From positions 37,749,247 to 37,813,246 of the forward strand of contig NC_079488.1 in assembly GCF_020520425.1 (NCBI RefSeq): a stretch of 64,000 bases of DNA, written 5' to 3'. Under the pieces are notes generated by a model. The model did not search any database and had not been told where the DNA came from. It saw only the letters and a program-made list of their open reading frames with translations. The stretch comes from Spinacia oleracea (Eukaryota > Streptophyta > Magnoliopsida > Caryophyllales > Amaranthaceae). Made by a program: the position numbers and the translations under genes. Shown here piece by piece: positions 1 through 12,305 of this stretch; the stretch's first letter is position 1; each line of letters opens with the position of its first letter.

Positions 1-38
1 TAAAAGCGAGAAAAATAAAAGAAAGGCTAGGCACATAC

Positions 39-867
39 CTCGATCAAACGCGGCACTCCCGCCAATGTATTGACAAAGTGACGTCTACTCGAGTCCGAGT
101 CGCGCACCGCCAAACTCATCTGGCCGACGAGCGTCGCATAGCCCAAATCGCCCCAGCAATAGTCACCTAGTGTAGACACGACCTCCACCATGCCTATCCA
201 CCTCGGGTCAAAGGTGTCAGTCGGACCCGATAGAAAAGTGGAAGTAATGAAATGGAGGTAGAACAGCCAAGTCTGTCTCAAGACGACTCCTCTACCCCAT
301 GCTCCAAGGCCCACATCATGTCAGCGAAAGGTATCCCACGGGGCTGGTACAAAGGCAATCTCATGCCCATCCACGAGCCCAGGAGCCTGGTACCCTCAGC
401 AACGGTCGGCGGTGGGCCATCCGACCTCAGACAAACGGGGCTCCCTGTAAAGGTCAAGCCCATCAAAGCCGTGTAATCCTCGGGAGTGATCGTCATCTCA
501 CCCCAAGGAAAATGGAAAGTGTTGGTGGTATCCCACCACCACCTCATGAACGACCGCAGAAAGGACAGGGAGATGTTAAGCCACAGTATCTCCCAGAAGG
601 TCTCGACCACCGGAAACAGTGAGCTCGCCCTCACCAAAGCCTGGGCGTCCGAGCTTAGGAAACCAAAAACAGTCTCGCTCGTCGCTGCACCGTAGCCGCG
701 AACCGTAGTCGGGTGGTCACGTGGTGCTCTAGGTCGTAGTGCAGGTCCCGACCGTCGTAGAGCTCAGGACCCACCCATAGGGGTCCCGCGCCAGTAGACT
801 GACGCGTCATGCCACGCTCCTCGTGGCCACCAGAAGGAGGTGACGACTCGTCAGGCATGCTGATCAA
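39..867 (-). pseudogene. Plant mobile domain (PMD/MAIN-like) gene, 3' part, frameshifted
   Basis: Three overlapping minus-strand frames together give a PMD protein (the family of MAIN/MAIL1 and of transposon-carried PMD genes). The likely start is near 858 (MPDESSPP). Typical PMD text is visible: a block ending ETVFGFLSSDAQ, then FHFPWGEMTITPEDY..LMGL, then DPRWIGMVEV. The reading frame changes near 708 and again near 305, so the copy is broken by two small indels. The exon ends at 39 with a good donor (GAG|GTATGT), so the gene continues off the left edge. It is antisense to the adjoining Tat-type LTR, the same arrangement as the antisense gene at 24908-26696. It is probably a cargo gene of the truncated left-hand retrotransposon. 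The PMD assignment is firm; protein function is not known. Confidence 0.75.
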
Positions 868-1878
868 TAATACAACAAGGCATTATACCTTTAACAAAAT
901 TGGCACTCACACCAATCACTAAAGGAGTGCATTCCACTCATAAAATGGAGTCATACAATTTTTGTTCCCTAAAACATGATACTAAGTTCATATTGAGCAA
1001 AAATTCCCTAAGTAAAAAAATTAATTAACTTCAACAAAATGAAAATTCTTCCATAATTTGTCATTCATGAATTGTGAGGAACGCAAGCAATATACCAAAA
1101 ACACCTACATTGTAAGAAAACACTAGAGTCGTAGGTATACTTGGGGGCCAGTATAAAAATGCCCAAAATCAACAAGAATCAACATACTTGCGAAAATTAA
1201 CATGCACAAACTAATTAACATGTTATGTAGAACATTTCCAACTATCTAATTGAAGGAAAGGGGCACAAAATCAAAAACCCCCAAATCAATTTCATGCATA
1301 AAAATACTTGACAAAAATATTGAAATTGACAAAAAAAGCTAAAAATTACTGAAAATTACTTACATTGGGAAGATTAGGAAGTGATTTGGAGTAGAATTCG
1401 TGAAGAAAAGTGAAGAAAACGAGCCAAATAAGTTGAATGGAATGAAGAGTAAGAACGAAAATGGCGGAAATGGGAAGAAGAAGAAGAAGACGGTCGCGTC
1501 TTTTAAAGACCGTTCTGCCCTTCGCATTTTCAACGCCCAGCACTGGGCGTTAGAAATTCTCGCGCCCAGAGCTGGGCGCTGAAAGTGCTTCCCGGACAGC
1601 AAATATTCGCTGTCGGGCACGCACAATCCCCTATTTGTGTAAAATATCCGTTATCTTGATATTTCTTTCCCAAAAACGGTACTTTGCAATATCGTTAACA
1701 AAAAAATATATACACAGTGTGGACCCACTTGTAGGACACACCTAATCGGGAAATATTACGATCCACCAAAAGGTTGTAATCACAAAAGCCCTTCTACATA
1801 GGCAAAATAAAGAAAGTAAGAAATTCAATGGGCTCGCCCACCCTCAGCGGGCGGGGTCTGCGTCACTAGCCGCGCAGG
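868..1878. other. 3' internal part of a left-hand Tat element, AT-rich, no gene
   Basis: No credible coding region. Near 1840-1877 a segment with the word GGCGGGGTCTGCG closely matches 27860-27890, which lies upstream of the second LTR. This marks the stretch as the tail of another copy of the same retrotransposon family. The match is cut off exactly at the LTR start. The purine-rich tract seen before the second LTR is missing here, which suggests a deletion of roughly 0.7 kb compared with the right-hand element. Confidence 0.6.
1528..1584. repeat. Double dyad motif of the Tat family, copy 1
   Basis: Two adjacent inverted repeats built on GCCCAG..CTGGGC, bordered by TTTCAACGCC and GGGCGCTGAAA. 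Each half can fold as a GC-rich hairpin in AT-rich surroundings. It lies upstream of the antisense PMD gene. Confidence 0.8.
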
Positions 1879-2331
1879 TGTAGACACCTACTTTTGTCCC
1901 CATTCCCGAAAGGGAAGGTTCGATGATGAAAGCGTAAATGTCCACTTGACAACGCATCTCCTATAAAATAAGAAATCTCAATTCCCCTTTTCATTTCACC
2001 CAAAACCTGCTATTTATAGAAACCTGCTATTTATGGAAACCTGCTAAAAATAGTAACTGTCGTAAAGGGTAGTTTCTAAAAGTGGCAAGTCATAAAAGAT
2101 AGAAACCTGTCAAAATTAGGTGTTGCACTCCAACATAAATCCTAAATGAGGTATAAAACTGCGAGAATCCTATTCCTAATATGATTCGGAAATAAAGAGT
2201 TACGTATTAATTAAAATCCTAACGAGCCTAGAGTTCGTAACGGGTACGCACCAAAAGACTCGATTAATTCTCAAACACTACGGATTTCAGGAATCTGAAT
2301 CTGACTAAGAAATCCTATTCCTAGACCCTAT

Positions 2332-2390
2332 TTTCAACGCCTGGTTCTGGGCGCCGAAATCTTCGGCGCCCAGGCCTGGGCGCTGAAAAT
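2332..2390. repeat. Double dyad motif, copy 2, within the left LTR
   Basis: Two GCGCC..GGCGC-type inverted repeats between TTTCAACGCC and GGCGCTGAAA, about 75 bp upstream of the LTR TATA box. The right LTR keeps only one of the two halves at the same place. Confidence 0.8.
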
Positions 2391-2464
2391 ACCTGGGTAC
2401 GTGTTTTTTCCTAATTCTTTGTGGATTAGAACTCTGCAATTCTATCTTTCCACAAACTCTTTTC

Positions 2465-2472
2465 TATAAATA
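2465..2472 (+). promoter_or_regulatory. LTR TATA box
   Basis: TATAAATA in the context CTATAAATAGGGCC, conserved in the right LTR at 29395. It is the likely core promoter for the genomic RNA. Transcription would start about 30 bp downstream. Confidence 0.7.
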
Positions 2473-3327
2473 GGGCCTTAAGTTCGACGTGAAAAGAACA
2501 ACACACAATTCATATTCTGAGTATTGACTCCAACCCTTAGCCTAAGCCTCACGCTGCGAAATTGTTCACGCGTTCTGTCGCAATCGATCCATAAATCGAA
2601 CAGAACGTGTCCTGTCCCATAATTTGAGATTCGTTAAATAAAAAGGAGAAATAGCAAAGTCAAAGTGGTTAGTTTTCTGAGAACCGTGACGCACCTCTCA
2701 AGGGTGCGTCGTAATGTGTCCCTTTTCTATGATTTAATTGCTTTCCTCGCCCTTTTTATGAACTGTTAAACTAACTAAATCTGATTGTTCTACCACGCCT
2801 AACAAATATAATATTTTTGAGAAATTGGATTATCATGCTAGGTCCCTTAATGCTATTTAAAACAGATAATCGCGATCAATCTAGTATTATATGTTGCATA
2901 TTGCTAAAATCAACTCAGATTAGTTTAATAGTTAACGCATGTCCCTTCAATTATTTATGCTGAGCTAGTAAGGATATCCCGCCTCTAGAGCTATCGACGA
3001 GCGAGTACTCCTCTCGGTAGTTACAGTCCCCTGAACCCTCAATCTCTACCTTGCGGGTGTATGTTGAGAGATCCCCACACCTGGGATCACAAGGGAACCT
3101 ACGGCCGTCGTGGTCAAACATAATTGCACTCCCTTTATGTCACGATAACCGGGTTTTGTCAATTTTTCTCATTGTCGTTAAAAACTGAATGGCGACTCCT
3201 ATATTACTAGTCAATTGGGTGTAAACTCACAGGAAATCCAATTACACTTGATTGAATAAAAAGAATCGTCACACCCACGAGGGACGAGGTCACGCATTAG
3301 CCTCGTGCTTTTTCGACCCCCTCACAG

Positions 3328-3345
3328 TGGCGACTCTGCTGGGGA
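3328..3345 (+). other. Primer-binding site of the Tat element
   Basis: One base after the LTR end the sequence reads TGGCGACTCTGCTGGGGA, the usual primer site of Ogre/Tat elements, described as matching the 3' end of a tRNA-Arg. It fixes the plus orientation of the element. Confidence 0.8.
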
Positions 3346-4735
3346 TAGTGAAGGAAATACTCGTGCTTGTAGGTAATCAAAATAGCCGAAGGGTGAAACG
3401 ATCCTACCCCGCATTTATTTCCCCATCAAGTTGGGACGACCTAAAAATCAACATATTAATGTGAACGGGCAGAACCGCATAACGAATCTCGGCTCCCTCG
3501 GGAGTTAGGACTAAGGATACCTTTTTTCGCCAATAGGGGGGTGCATACGCCGCGCATGTTGCCCACTCGGTACTTGTGCAGGTAGTACACCTATCCCGAA
3601 CCCAATCCCTCGCTCATTAGGTCCCTCTCGCCTTCATGCCCCCTTGGCTTGCACTTGCGCGTTGGCCTCTTGAGCGAAATTCGTCTGTTGAAGACACTAC
3701 CTCGATCGGGGCATGTGTTGGATCTACGATAGAAGCGGTACCAAGCCAGGTGCAAATACTACCCATAGAAGCCTATCATAAACTACGTGACATATTTAAT
3801 TTTCAAATCCATGTTTGTAATGTAGTTATGTGTAGCGAACTATGTGACTATGTTATGATTGTGCGTACGAATAATGCTAGACAAACAATGTTAGCAAACC
3901 AACGACCTTAAAAAAATTGCCCAAACATTCATAGACTAATTTGCCAAAGAGTTATACCGAAATACGTGTTCCGCAAACCCGAATGATCGCCACAAAAATA
4001 AGCGACGCTCGGGATGGCCTGTAACGAGTCCCACAAACGCTGCACAACGCGTAAAGGACGTTATTAGGCAAGCACGCAAATCGAAGTCGCATAAACAGAA
4101 GTAGACGCAAACAGAAAACGAGAACCGGCCAGGGACGCATTTTCAACGCCCCTGGCTGGGCGCCAGAATTTCTCACGCCCCTCGCTGGGCGCTGAAGTTG
4201 CTGCTTGGCCTTCTGGTCAGGCGCAGCAGCCTCGGTGCCCGCGCAAAAGGAAAATACGTAGCACAAAAAATGTTCGTAAAAAGAATTGCTACGAGGGCGT
4301 AAGAAGAGCACTCGATTTCAAAAGCGACTCGTAAAAAATTAATAACTCTTTGCGTCGTTGTTAGGCCTCCTACGACGACAATGCTCGGCACTAAAAACCG
4401 AACATGCTAACAATTATGAATGTCACACGGACAAGTGTTTCGAAAATCCAAAGAATGACCAAAAGAAAAAAAAAACTAAAAAGTGTACCAACAAAAGAAA
4501 GAGTGAAAAACCAATAGAGAGAGTCGAAGTCTAGACCATGTAATGCTTGAAACTTTGGGAACCTAAACTTTAGCTTATCTTATGCCTAGCTAGGTCTGGT
4601 CCTGCCACTTGGTGCCGATCTGGGAATCAACGGTTAGTGCGTCTCGAAGATACACCGCCAACATCAGGTTTAGTGACTCCAAGCTCCGTCCGTCATCCCT
4701 CATTTCAAAGATCTCCGCTTCCCCAACCTCGATTC
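3346..4735 (+). other. Tat 5' leader, no recognisable gene
   Basis: Untranslated leader between the primer site and gag. A 91-codon ORF at 3636-3911 has no recognisable domain and is probably chance. The leader is interrupted after 4735 by the copia insertion and resumes at 14219, only 12 bp before the gag ATG. Confidence 0.6.
4139..4200. repeat. Double dyad motif, copy 3, in the Tat leader
   Basis: Begins TTTTCAACGCCCCTGG and ends GCTGGGCGCTGAAG, with the same two-hairpin layout as the other copies but several compensating base differences. Confidence 0.75.
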
Positions 4736-5742
4736 TGAAGGAAATATGTCCTTCACCCAAGGTGTATTAAGTCTAATACCAAGGTTCAGATTAATTGCGA
4801 ACAATTAATTCAGTGAGATCAAGTGATCAGAACAGCTAGCTGGAGCAATGCTTCCGATTAGTGAGTTCTAATGGATATTGAACTCACAACTTACTCTTGA
4901 CTGAACCTACAAGGTCACACCAATGACACGTAACATATCACCGGATAAATGAATCGGAAATTCATTTAATAGCTTTTCGGGATTTAAGTTGGAAACGTAT
5001 TATACGATACGACCTTGCATCGGAATAGTATATCGTATCGCGAATATTCGTAAGCTAGGCGAAACCAATAAATCGTATCGTACGACGGTGACTCGTCGTA
5101 TACGAAACGATAAATAATATATCGGAAATATATTAAACGCGAATACGAAGGGCGGCCCACGAGCCGAGTGTGCGAAGCACTCGAGGCCCATGGGCGCGCT
5201 AGGCGAGCAAAAGGCCAAGGCAACACGGCAGCGCTAGGCCCATGGCCGAGCATGGCTGTGCATGTGCGCGCGGGCCTGTGCAGCGACACAGCCACAGCAA
5301 GCGAGGCCCATGACCCAGCGCGCTGTGCTTGTCGCACGCACGGCTTGCTGGCCGGCCTTGCCTACGGGCTTGGTCGGTTCATTAAGGTTATGTAAATAAA
5401 CCTTATGACCTAATTTCTAACTACTGCAATCACAATTCAGATTACACACAACCCTAGGAGAAAACAGAGAACCCTAATTCTCTCTGTGACTCCATAGTGT
5501 GTTCATCCCAAATAGCAAATCTCTTGATCGATTGTCTAAGCTACGATAATCAAGACGGATCTGATCGTGTCGGTGAACCAAGTAGAGGAACGACAAGTGG
5601 AGTTCTTTGTTCGTGTTCGTTGACGGATTATTGTGGAAAACACGCTTCGAATGTAAGTTTGCTTAATCTGTGCTTTATACATGTTTCCTGGCTTTGGGGA
5701 TTGTTCCGCACATGTTATTATGTTTAACTGTATTCCCCAACA
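4736..5742 (+). repeat. Copia 5' LTR
   Basis: Bounded by TGAAGG and CCCCAACA. It contains a patch rich in TACG/CGTA words (about 4995-5120) and a GC-rich block (about 5150-5380) unlike the AT-rich remainder. It pairs with 13148-14213. Confidence 0.93.
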
Positions 5743-5743
5743 G

Positions 5744-5757
5744 TGGTATCATGAGCC
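5744..5757 (+). other. Copia primer-binding site
   Basis: TGGTATCATGAGCC directly after the 5' LTR, the usual site complementary to initiator methionine tRNA. Confidence 0.85.
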
Positions 5758-8313
5758 TTATGTATTCAAAGCATGAATTAGCATGATTATTATTGTTTTT
5801 GCATTTTTTGTTGATTTTTCGGAATTTTTTCGAATTATGGGATTAATTGCGAAATTGGCAGTTCCGAAATAAAAAATATTCGCTTTTTCGATTTTTAAAA
5901 CCCTAATCTGATGGAAAACGATGTTCTAAGATAATCTAATGAGAATAGAATTGCGAAAACAGGCCTCGAAGCATCAGTTATTTGGCGTTTTTGTTAATTT
6001 TTCATTAAAAATTAAATGTGTCGGACAGTAACTCAATTAAAAGGTCGACCTAAACTACTTGGAATTGCTTGAAATTTTGACACATTGTTTCAGGGTAAAT
6101 TCTTGATCTATAGTAAAAATTTAAGATTTTTCCGATAAGTATAAACCCTAATTTTTCCTTTCCCCAATTCGTAAAATTTACAACCCTAATTGATTTTTAA
6201 TTAATTATGGATTAATAATTCGGTTAATTGGGAAAGGGGGTATAATTTCATGGGTCAGTGGCTAATTTTAAAAATTATTGGATTAAAATTTTGAAAGGTT
6301 TTCGTTAATTTTAATCGCACTTAAACCAATTTATTAATAATCTGAAATTTAATTGTTTATGAACGATGTAGAAATTTCGGATTTTATTAATTAAAGGTTC
6401 AATTTTAAAGTTGATTCGATCGTTCTTAAAAGTTTGAATATTGTTAGCCCTTGATTTATTAATTTTACGAAATTGGATTGTCGTTAAAGTTTATTAAATC
6501 GTTAATAATCGTCGTTTTTCGAAAAATTAAATCGTAACTTTTTTGAAAAATAAAATTAATGCAAGTTCGTGAATTAAAATTTAATTTTAATTAGGTTGGT
6601 CCTTTTTACGAACCAAAAACACGAACATAGGCATGATGGAAGTATGGCTCGTCGAGCCATACGAGGCCGTTATGCGGAGCCGTGCCATGCGACACGGGCA
6701 GCAGCACGAGCTGCGTGCCTCGTGCGCGCTAGGCAAGGCAGGGGCGGGCGATGCCTGCGGGGCTGCGACGAAGCAAAGCGCGATGCTTGCGACGTCGAGC
6801 GCCCACGATGCACAACACACACGCAACGCAGGGCAGCTAGGCTGCGGGTACGCGATGCGCATGCGCAAGGCATGGCGCGCGACGCGTGTGGGCGAGGCAT
6901 GGCGCGCGAACGATGGGCGAGCGATGGCATGCCATGCGGTGCGATGGGCTGGGCGCGCGCGGGCAATGCTCGTGTGCTCTTGGGCCTTTCGCACGACGAG
7001 CTGGGCGCAAGCTTAGGCCGTTTGATTAATTTTTTTTTTTAATCGTTTAATTAGTTGTGCTTCCTGTATTTGCATTAATTTGGGCTAACGGGATTTTTAA
7101 TTTAATATTTTATTTTCTTGGGCCGGGCCGCGAGTTTTAATTTAATATTTCATAATTAATTATCCGGAATAATTATTGGTTTGAGTGGGAGCCACTAAAT
7201 GAAATTGAAATGAAATAATTATTTTAATTATGTCGTAGGTCGCATTATTTTAATTAAATTCAATTTTAATTAGAATAAAGTCTAAGGATTAATAATTTGG
7301 AAATTGATTAATCTTTTAGGACGCGTTTATGTGAACGTGAATTTTAATTAATTCACGTAAATACTTGCATATTAACATGGGCCATTCGTTTTAGCATACG
7401 AATGGGTGAATGCGTAGAATATATATTTTATGCAATGCAGGTACTCCAAGTGACTAGTATGGCCAAATTTAGGATAGTTAAATACGGTCTGCGCACCGTT
7501 CCATCTTTGAATGTAAAGTTTTAAATATGGTCTGCGTACCATGGAAATTTTAATGTAATTTATTATTTTCAAGTATTCCTAAGTTTAGAACTTTAAGTTA
7601 GCATTTGAACGAAGATTCAAGACGATGTCAAGCTAACAAGGAGGTGATGAAGATTGGATGCTTCAAGACAAGAAGTTTTGGGCCATACTAGATCACCAAT
7701 TATTTATGCAATTTTAATATATATATATTATGCATGAATGTATGAATGTATATATGCTTTGCATGAACAGGTTGTTTCCTATGAATCGATTAGTTTTAAG
7801 TTCACTAAATAATCGAACCAACATAGAAACAACTAGGTCCAAGTAATATTGAGTTTCAAAATTGCCTTCCAAATCAACACTTACAAAAATCTAGGGATCT
7901 AAGATAGTAGGTTTACGCTAAAGCAAGGTGCTATTTTAGTTGACTTAGATGGTAAGGCGTCCTAAAGGAGCAGGTTGATTGTGGTTATAACTCAAACAAC
8001 AATGGCATTAAGTTGTGGCAATGGGATAAATTATGGCATTAATTTATTAACCAAGAGTAATTTGGAGATTACTAGCAATAGGTTTTGCTTACCTAAAATC
8101 TTAAAATACTTAAGCCATGCTAAAGCTGCTTAAGGATTTAGGACTTTTGGGGTCTTGGAATCGTTTCATTCATTTCGGACCATGTTTTTGCCTTTTTGCA
8201 TGAATGAAATGTTTTAATAGCTTTAATGATTGCATGTTTTGCTTTTATTTTAAAGTTATTGAATTGTATCAATGGTTATTTATTGCAAATTCTCTTCGAT
8301 TGTAGTAATCAAA
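5758..8313 (+). other. Long copia 5' leader
   Basis: About 2.5 kb without a supported gene between primer site and gag. It is AT-rich except for 6620-7020, which is strongly GC-rich. Near 7470-7560 a short segment (GGTCTGCGTACC-type words) is repeated twice. Confidence 0.6.
6620..7020. other. GC-rich block in the copia leader
   Basis: Built from short words such as GCGCGA, GCGATGC and GCACG, and bordered by AT-rich DNA on both sides. All frames on both strands stay open for 100-150 codons because stop codons are rare at this composition. The overlapping ORFs are not evidence for genes. It shares words such as GCGCTAGGC with the GC block of the LTR. Confidence 0.6.
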
Positions 8314-9427
8314 ATGGTCGCAAACATAACAACAAGCATATCATCTGAAATTCTGGATGTCGAGTTAGACTTGACTAATTTTCTTGAATAGAAAGGGAAA
8401 CTTGTTGAAGTTTTGAAAGTTAATGGCATACATTATGTCATTGAACAACCTTTCCCTAGCTATGATGCGCGAGGCATGACTCCTGAAAGGTACAGAAGTT
8501 GGGCACATCACAAGTACCTTGTCACGGAATTCATCCTTAAGTCTATCCCTGAGAGTTGGAGAGGGAGGTTCATTACTTTTGAACCTCAAGCTCTCCTAAG
8601 TAGCCTCGAGGATAAGTGTGCGGGTTTTCGACCCTTGTGCCAAACTGGTGGCAATGGGGTTGACGAATTGGCTAATTTGATGAGCAATCTCAAGCTCATA
8701 AACTCACGCAAGTCGTGCCTAGAAGTCGAACTTCTAGAGGCACAAAGGCGCATCTACTCTGTCAAGATGGACAAAAACACATCAATTCGGTCTCATGTGG
8801 ATATGATGTCTGCATTATTTTTCACAATTGAGAGACTTGGTGGTTCCATCAAAGAGTCGGTAGCTATTGCACTAGTGCTGAATTCTCTTCATAAGGATTA
8901 TGAGGGTTTTAAGATGCACTATCTCTTTCATCAGAAAGAGAGCACATTCTCTGAACTTGTAGAATTACTCATGAAATGCGAGAAAATCCTTAAGTTCAAT
9001 CAAGACCCTTTGAATGTGAGGTGCACTAAATTCAAGAAAATAGGCAAGGGGAAGAAAAGCAAGGTTGCATCTTTGTCCACTCCCGGAGGGCATCTGGCGC
9101 CTTCTAAGAGCAAGATGAAGAAGAATTCTTCTCCTTCCACATCGCAATGCTTCAATTGTAATGAAATTGGTCATTACAAGCGAGATTGCCCCAAACTAAA
9201 GGAAGAGAAGAAGGACGGAAACGTTGCTTCTCCTTCAGGTATGTATGTTATACATTGTAATCTAGCAAATTCTACTTCTTGGGTATTAGATACTGGTTGT
9301 GGCTCACACTTATGTTCCAATCCACAGGGACTAAGGAGAAGTAGAAAGTTGGATAAACGCGAGATGGATCTACGCGTGGGAAATGGAGCACGGATTGCTG
9401 CATTAGCCGTAGGATCTTATTTCTTTG
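8314..9427 (+). pseudogene. Copia gag and start of protease, with premature stop
   Basis: The gag frame opens at ATG 8314 (MVANITT). An in-frame TAG at 8389-8391 interrupts it after 25 codons. The same frame then runs on to 9427. It contains a UBN2-type capsid region (VLNSLHKDYEGFKM) and a CCHC zinc knuckle (CFNCNEIGHYKRDC, about 9149-9190). Next comes the copia protease active site, here LDTGCGSH (about 9286-9309). The frame ends at a stop at 9430. The pol frame picks up one base out of phase near 9412-9425, so a small indel separates gag-protease from pol. The product would have been Gag and protease for particle assembly. Confidence 0.9.
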
Positions 9428-12305
9428 CCTAGTGGGTTTGTTTTGGAACTAGAAAACTGTTACTATGTTCCTAGTATCACCAGAAACATCAATTCCGTTT
9501 CAAGTTTGGATTCTAAAGGTTTTAGTTTTCAATTTAAAGACAATAGTTGCTCCTTTGCTTTGAATGGAATGTTTTATGGTTCAGCACAACAAGAAAACGG
9601 TCTTTACGTGCTAGATACGAGCAAACACATTTATAACATAAATACCAAAAAGGCTAAAACTGGTGATTCGAATCTCACATTTCTGTGGCATTGTCGATTA
9701 GGCCATATAAACATAAAGCGCATGGAATTACTTCAACGGAAAGGAATTCTAGAATCATTCGACTTAGAGAAGATTGATCAATGCGAATCTTGTTTACTTG
9801 GCAAAATGACAAAGCAACCTTTCTCTAAGGTGGGAGAAAGAGAAAGCGAACTACTAGGGCTAATACATACGGACGTATGTGGGCCTATGAGTACGAAATC
9901 TAGAGGTGAGTTCAGCTATTTCATAACGTTTACGGACGACTTCAGTAGATATGGCTATATTTACTTAATGAAGCACAAGTCTGAATCGTTTGAGAAATTC
10001 CGAGAATTTCAAAATGAAGTAGAGAATCAACATGGCAACAAATTCAAAGCTCTAAGATCGGATCGAGGAGGTGAATATCTTAGCCACGAGTTTGATGACC
10101 ATCTAAAAGAATGCGGTATTCTTTCTGAATTGACTGCTCCGGGGACACCTCAATGGAATGGAGTGTCGGAACGGAGAAACAGGACCTTACTCGATATGGT
10201 CAGGTCAATGATGGGTCAGGCCAAACTTCCTTTACAGTTCTGGGGACATGCGTTGCAAACTGCAGCACTCACACTGAATCGTGCTCCGTCAAAAGCTGTT
10301 GAAAAGACTCCATACGAATTATGGACTGGGAAACTTCCAAAGTTGTCTTTTCAGAAGATTTGGGGTTGCGAAGCATATGTCAAGCGATTAATTTCGGACA
10401 AGCTACAACCTAAATCTGACAAATGTTTCTTCGTTGGGTATCCAAAAGAAACTATGGGGTATTACTTCTACAACAAGTCAGACAACAAGGTATTCGTTGC
10501 TCGTGACGGTGTCTTTTTGGAAAGAAATCATTATTTCCAAATTGACAAGTGGGAGAATATAGACCTCGAAGAGATTCGAGACGAACAACGAACTCAGAAC
10601 TATTTAGAAGCAGTTCAAGTTCATGAACCTCCAAGGTCTTTAGAAGAGCCAGTGGGAGTAGTTCCTCAAAACGTTGTTGCCCCTCGTAGGTCAAATAGAA
10701 CTATTTTTCAGCCGGACAGATGGACAGGCGTCCTCTTGACTAAAAACTTAGACGTTCTCATATTGGATAGTGATGAACCTTTGACTTACAAGCAATCTAT
10801 GACGAGCCCAAGCTCCATTAAATGGTTAGAGGCCATGCAATCTGAAATAGACTCCATGTCTGAAAATCAAGTCTGGGATTTGGTTGACTTTCCGGATAGG
10901 TTCACACCTATCGGATGCAAATGGGTCTTCAAATTGAAGAAAGACAAAGATGGAATTGTATACATATACAAGGCTAGATTGGTAGCAAAAGGTTACAGGC
11001 AAGTTCACGGCGTTGACTACGATGAAACCTTTTCTCCAGTCGCGATGCTTAAGTCTATTCGGATAATCCTTGCGATTGCCGCTTTTCATGACTATGAAAT
11101 ATGGCAAATGGATGTCAAAACTGCCTTCTTGAACGGTGTTCTTGAAGAGACTGTGTTCATGACACAGCCGGAGGGTTTTGTCGATCAAAAGAACCAAGGA
11201 AAGGTATGCAAGCTTAAGAAGTCCATCTATGGACTAAAGCAGGCATCAAGGAGTTGGAATAAGCGATTTGATGAAGCAGTCAATAAGTTTGGCTTCATCA
11301 AGAATCAGGACGAATCTTGTGTATACAAGAAGGTCAGTGGGAGTAAAAATGCATTCCTAGTCTTGTATGTTGACGACATACTGCTTATTGGAAACGACAT
11401 TCCTATGTTGGAGTCTGTAAAGACTTGGCTCGGGAAGTGTTTCTCAATGAAGGACTTAGGAGAGGCACAGTACATATTGGGCATCAAGATCTATAGGGAT
11501 AGATCTAAGAGGATGATTGGACTAAGCCAAAGCACTTACATTGACAAAGTGCTAGCTAGGTTCAATATGATGGAAGCCAAGAGAGGCCATCTACCCATGT
11601 CACATGGCGTATATCTAAGCAAGAATCAGTGTCCCAAAACATCTGATGAGCGTAGAAAGATGAGTGGAATTCCATACGCTTCGGCTATTGGATCCATCAT
11701 GTATTCTATGATTTGTACAAGGCCGGATGTTTCGTTCGCACTCAGTGCAACGAGCAGGTACCAGTCAGAACCAGGTGAGGCGCATTGGACTGCTGCCCAG
11801 AACATCCTAAAGTACCTGAAAAGGACTAAGGATCAGTTTCTGGTTTATGGTGGTACAGATGAGTTCATTGTTAAGGGCTATACGGACGCAAGCTTTCAAA
11901 CCGACAAAGATGATTTCAGATCACATTCTGGGTTGTCGTTCTGCCTCAACGGCGGAGCAGTAAGCTGGAAAAGTGCTAAGCAAAGCACTATTGCGGATTC
12001 TACAACTGAAGACGAGTACATTGCTGCCTCAGAAGCAGCAAAGGAAGCTGTTTGGATTCAGAAGTTCATCGATGAACTTGGTGGTGTCCCCTCCATTAAA
12101 GGAGCCTAGGAGCCACCAGAAGTCCAAGCACGTACTGCGGCGATTTCATGTACTTCGAGAGATCGTTGAAAGAAAGGAAATCGAGATTTGCAAGGTTGGA
12201 ACTGACGACAACTTCGCGGATCCATTGACTAAACCGTTGCCACAAGTGAAACACAACGCACATGTAGCAACCATGGGAATCAAGCATGTTGGAGAATGGC
12301 TTTGA
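9425..12305 (+). pseudogene. Copia pol: integrase, reverse transcriptase, RNase H
   Basis: The main frame (9425-12109, about 894 codons) shows the GAG-pre-integrase motif WHCRLGH and an integrase core with D, D and E in HTDVCGP, SDRGGEY and SERRNR (near residues 148, 210 and 248). The reverse transcriptase has ARLVAKGYRQ, KTAFLNG and YVDDILL (near 648), followed by RNase H from TDASF (near 819). It stops at 12109. The remaining RNase H tail (KSKHVLRRFH to HVGEWL) lies in another frame up to 12305. The usual segment between them, with a conserved acidic residue of RNase H, is missing. A small deletion with frame loss is the simplest reading. Integrase-before-RT order defines copia. Confidence 0.93.

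Larger units (their letters stand above)
1879..3326 (+). repeat. LTR of the Tat element, left/middle copy
   Basis: Starts TGTAGACACC and ends CCCTCACA. It aligns over its length with 28815-30261, with scattered substitutions and indels. It is followed at once by a primer-binding site, so it serves as 5' LTR of the right element. The sequence to its left is 3' internal sequence of a relative, so it may also be the 3' LTR of a left element. Confidence 0.9.

Noticed and set aside
3636-3911. 91-codon ORF in the Tat leader as an Ogre-type ORF1
   Set aside because: Short, no recognisable domain, no sign of continuation on either side.
6587-7042. Four overlapping ORFs of 98-148 codons on both strands
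   Set aside because: All arise from the GC-rich block of the copia leader, where stop codons are rare. No domain, no start context, arginine/alanine-rich composition on both strands.
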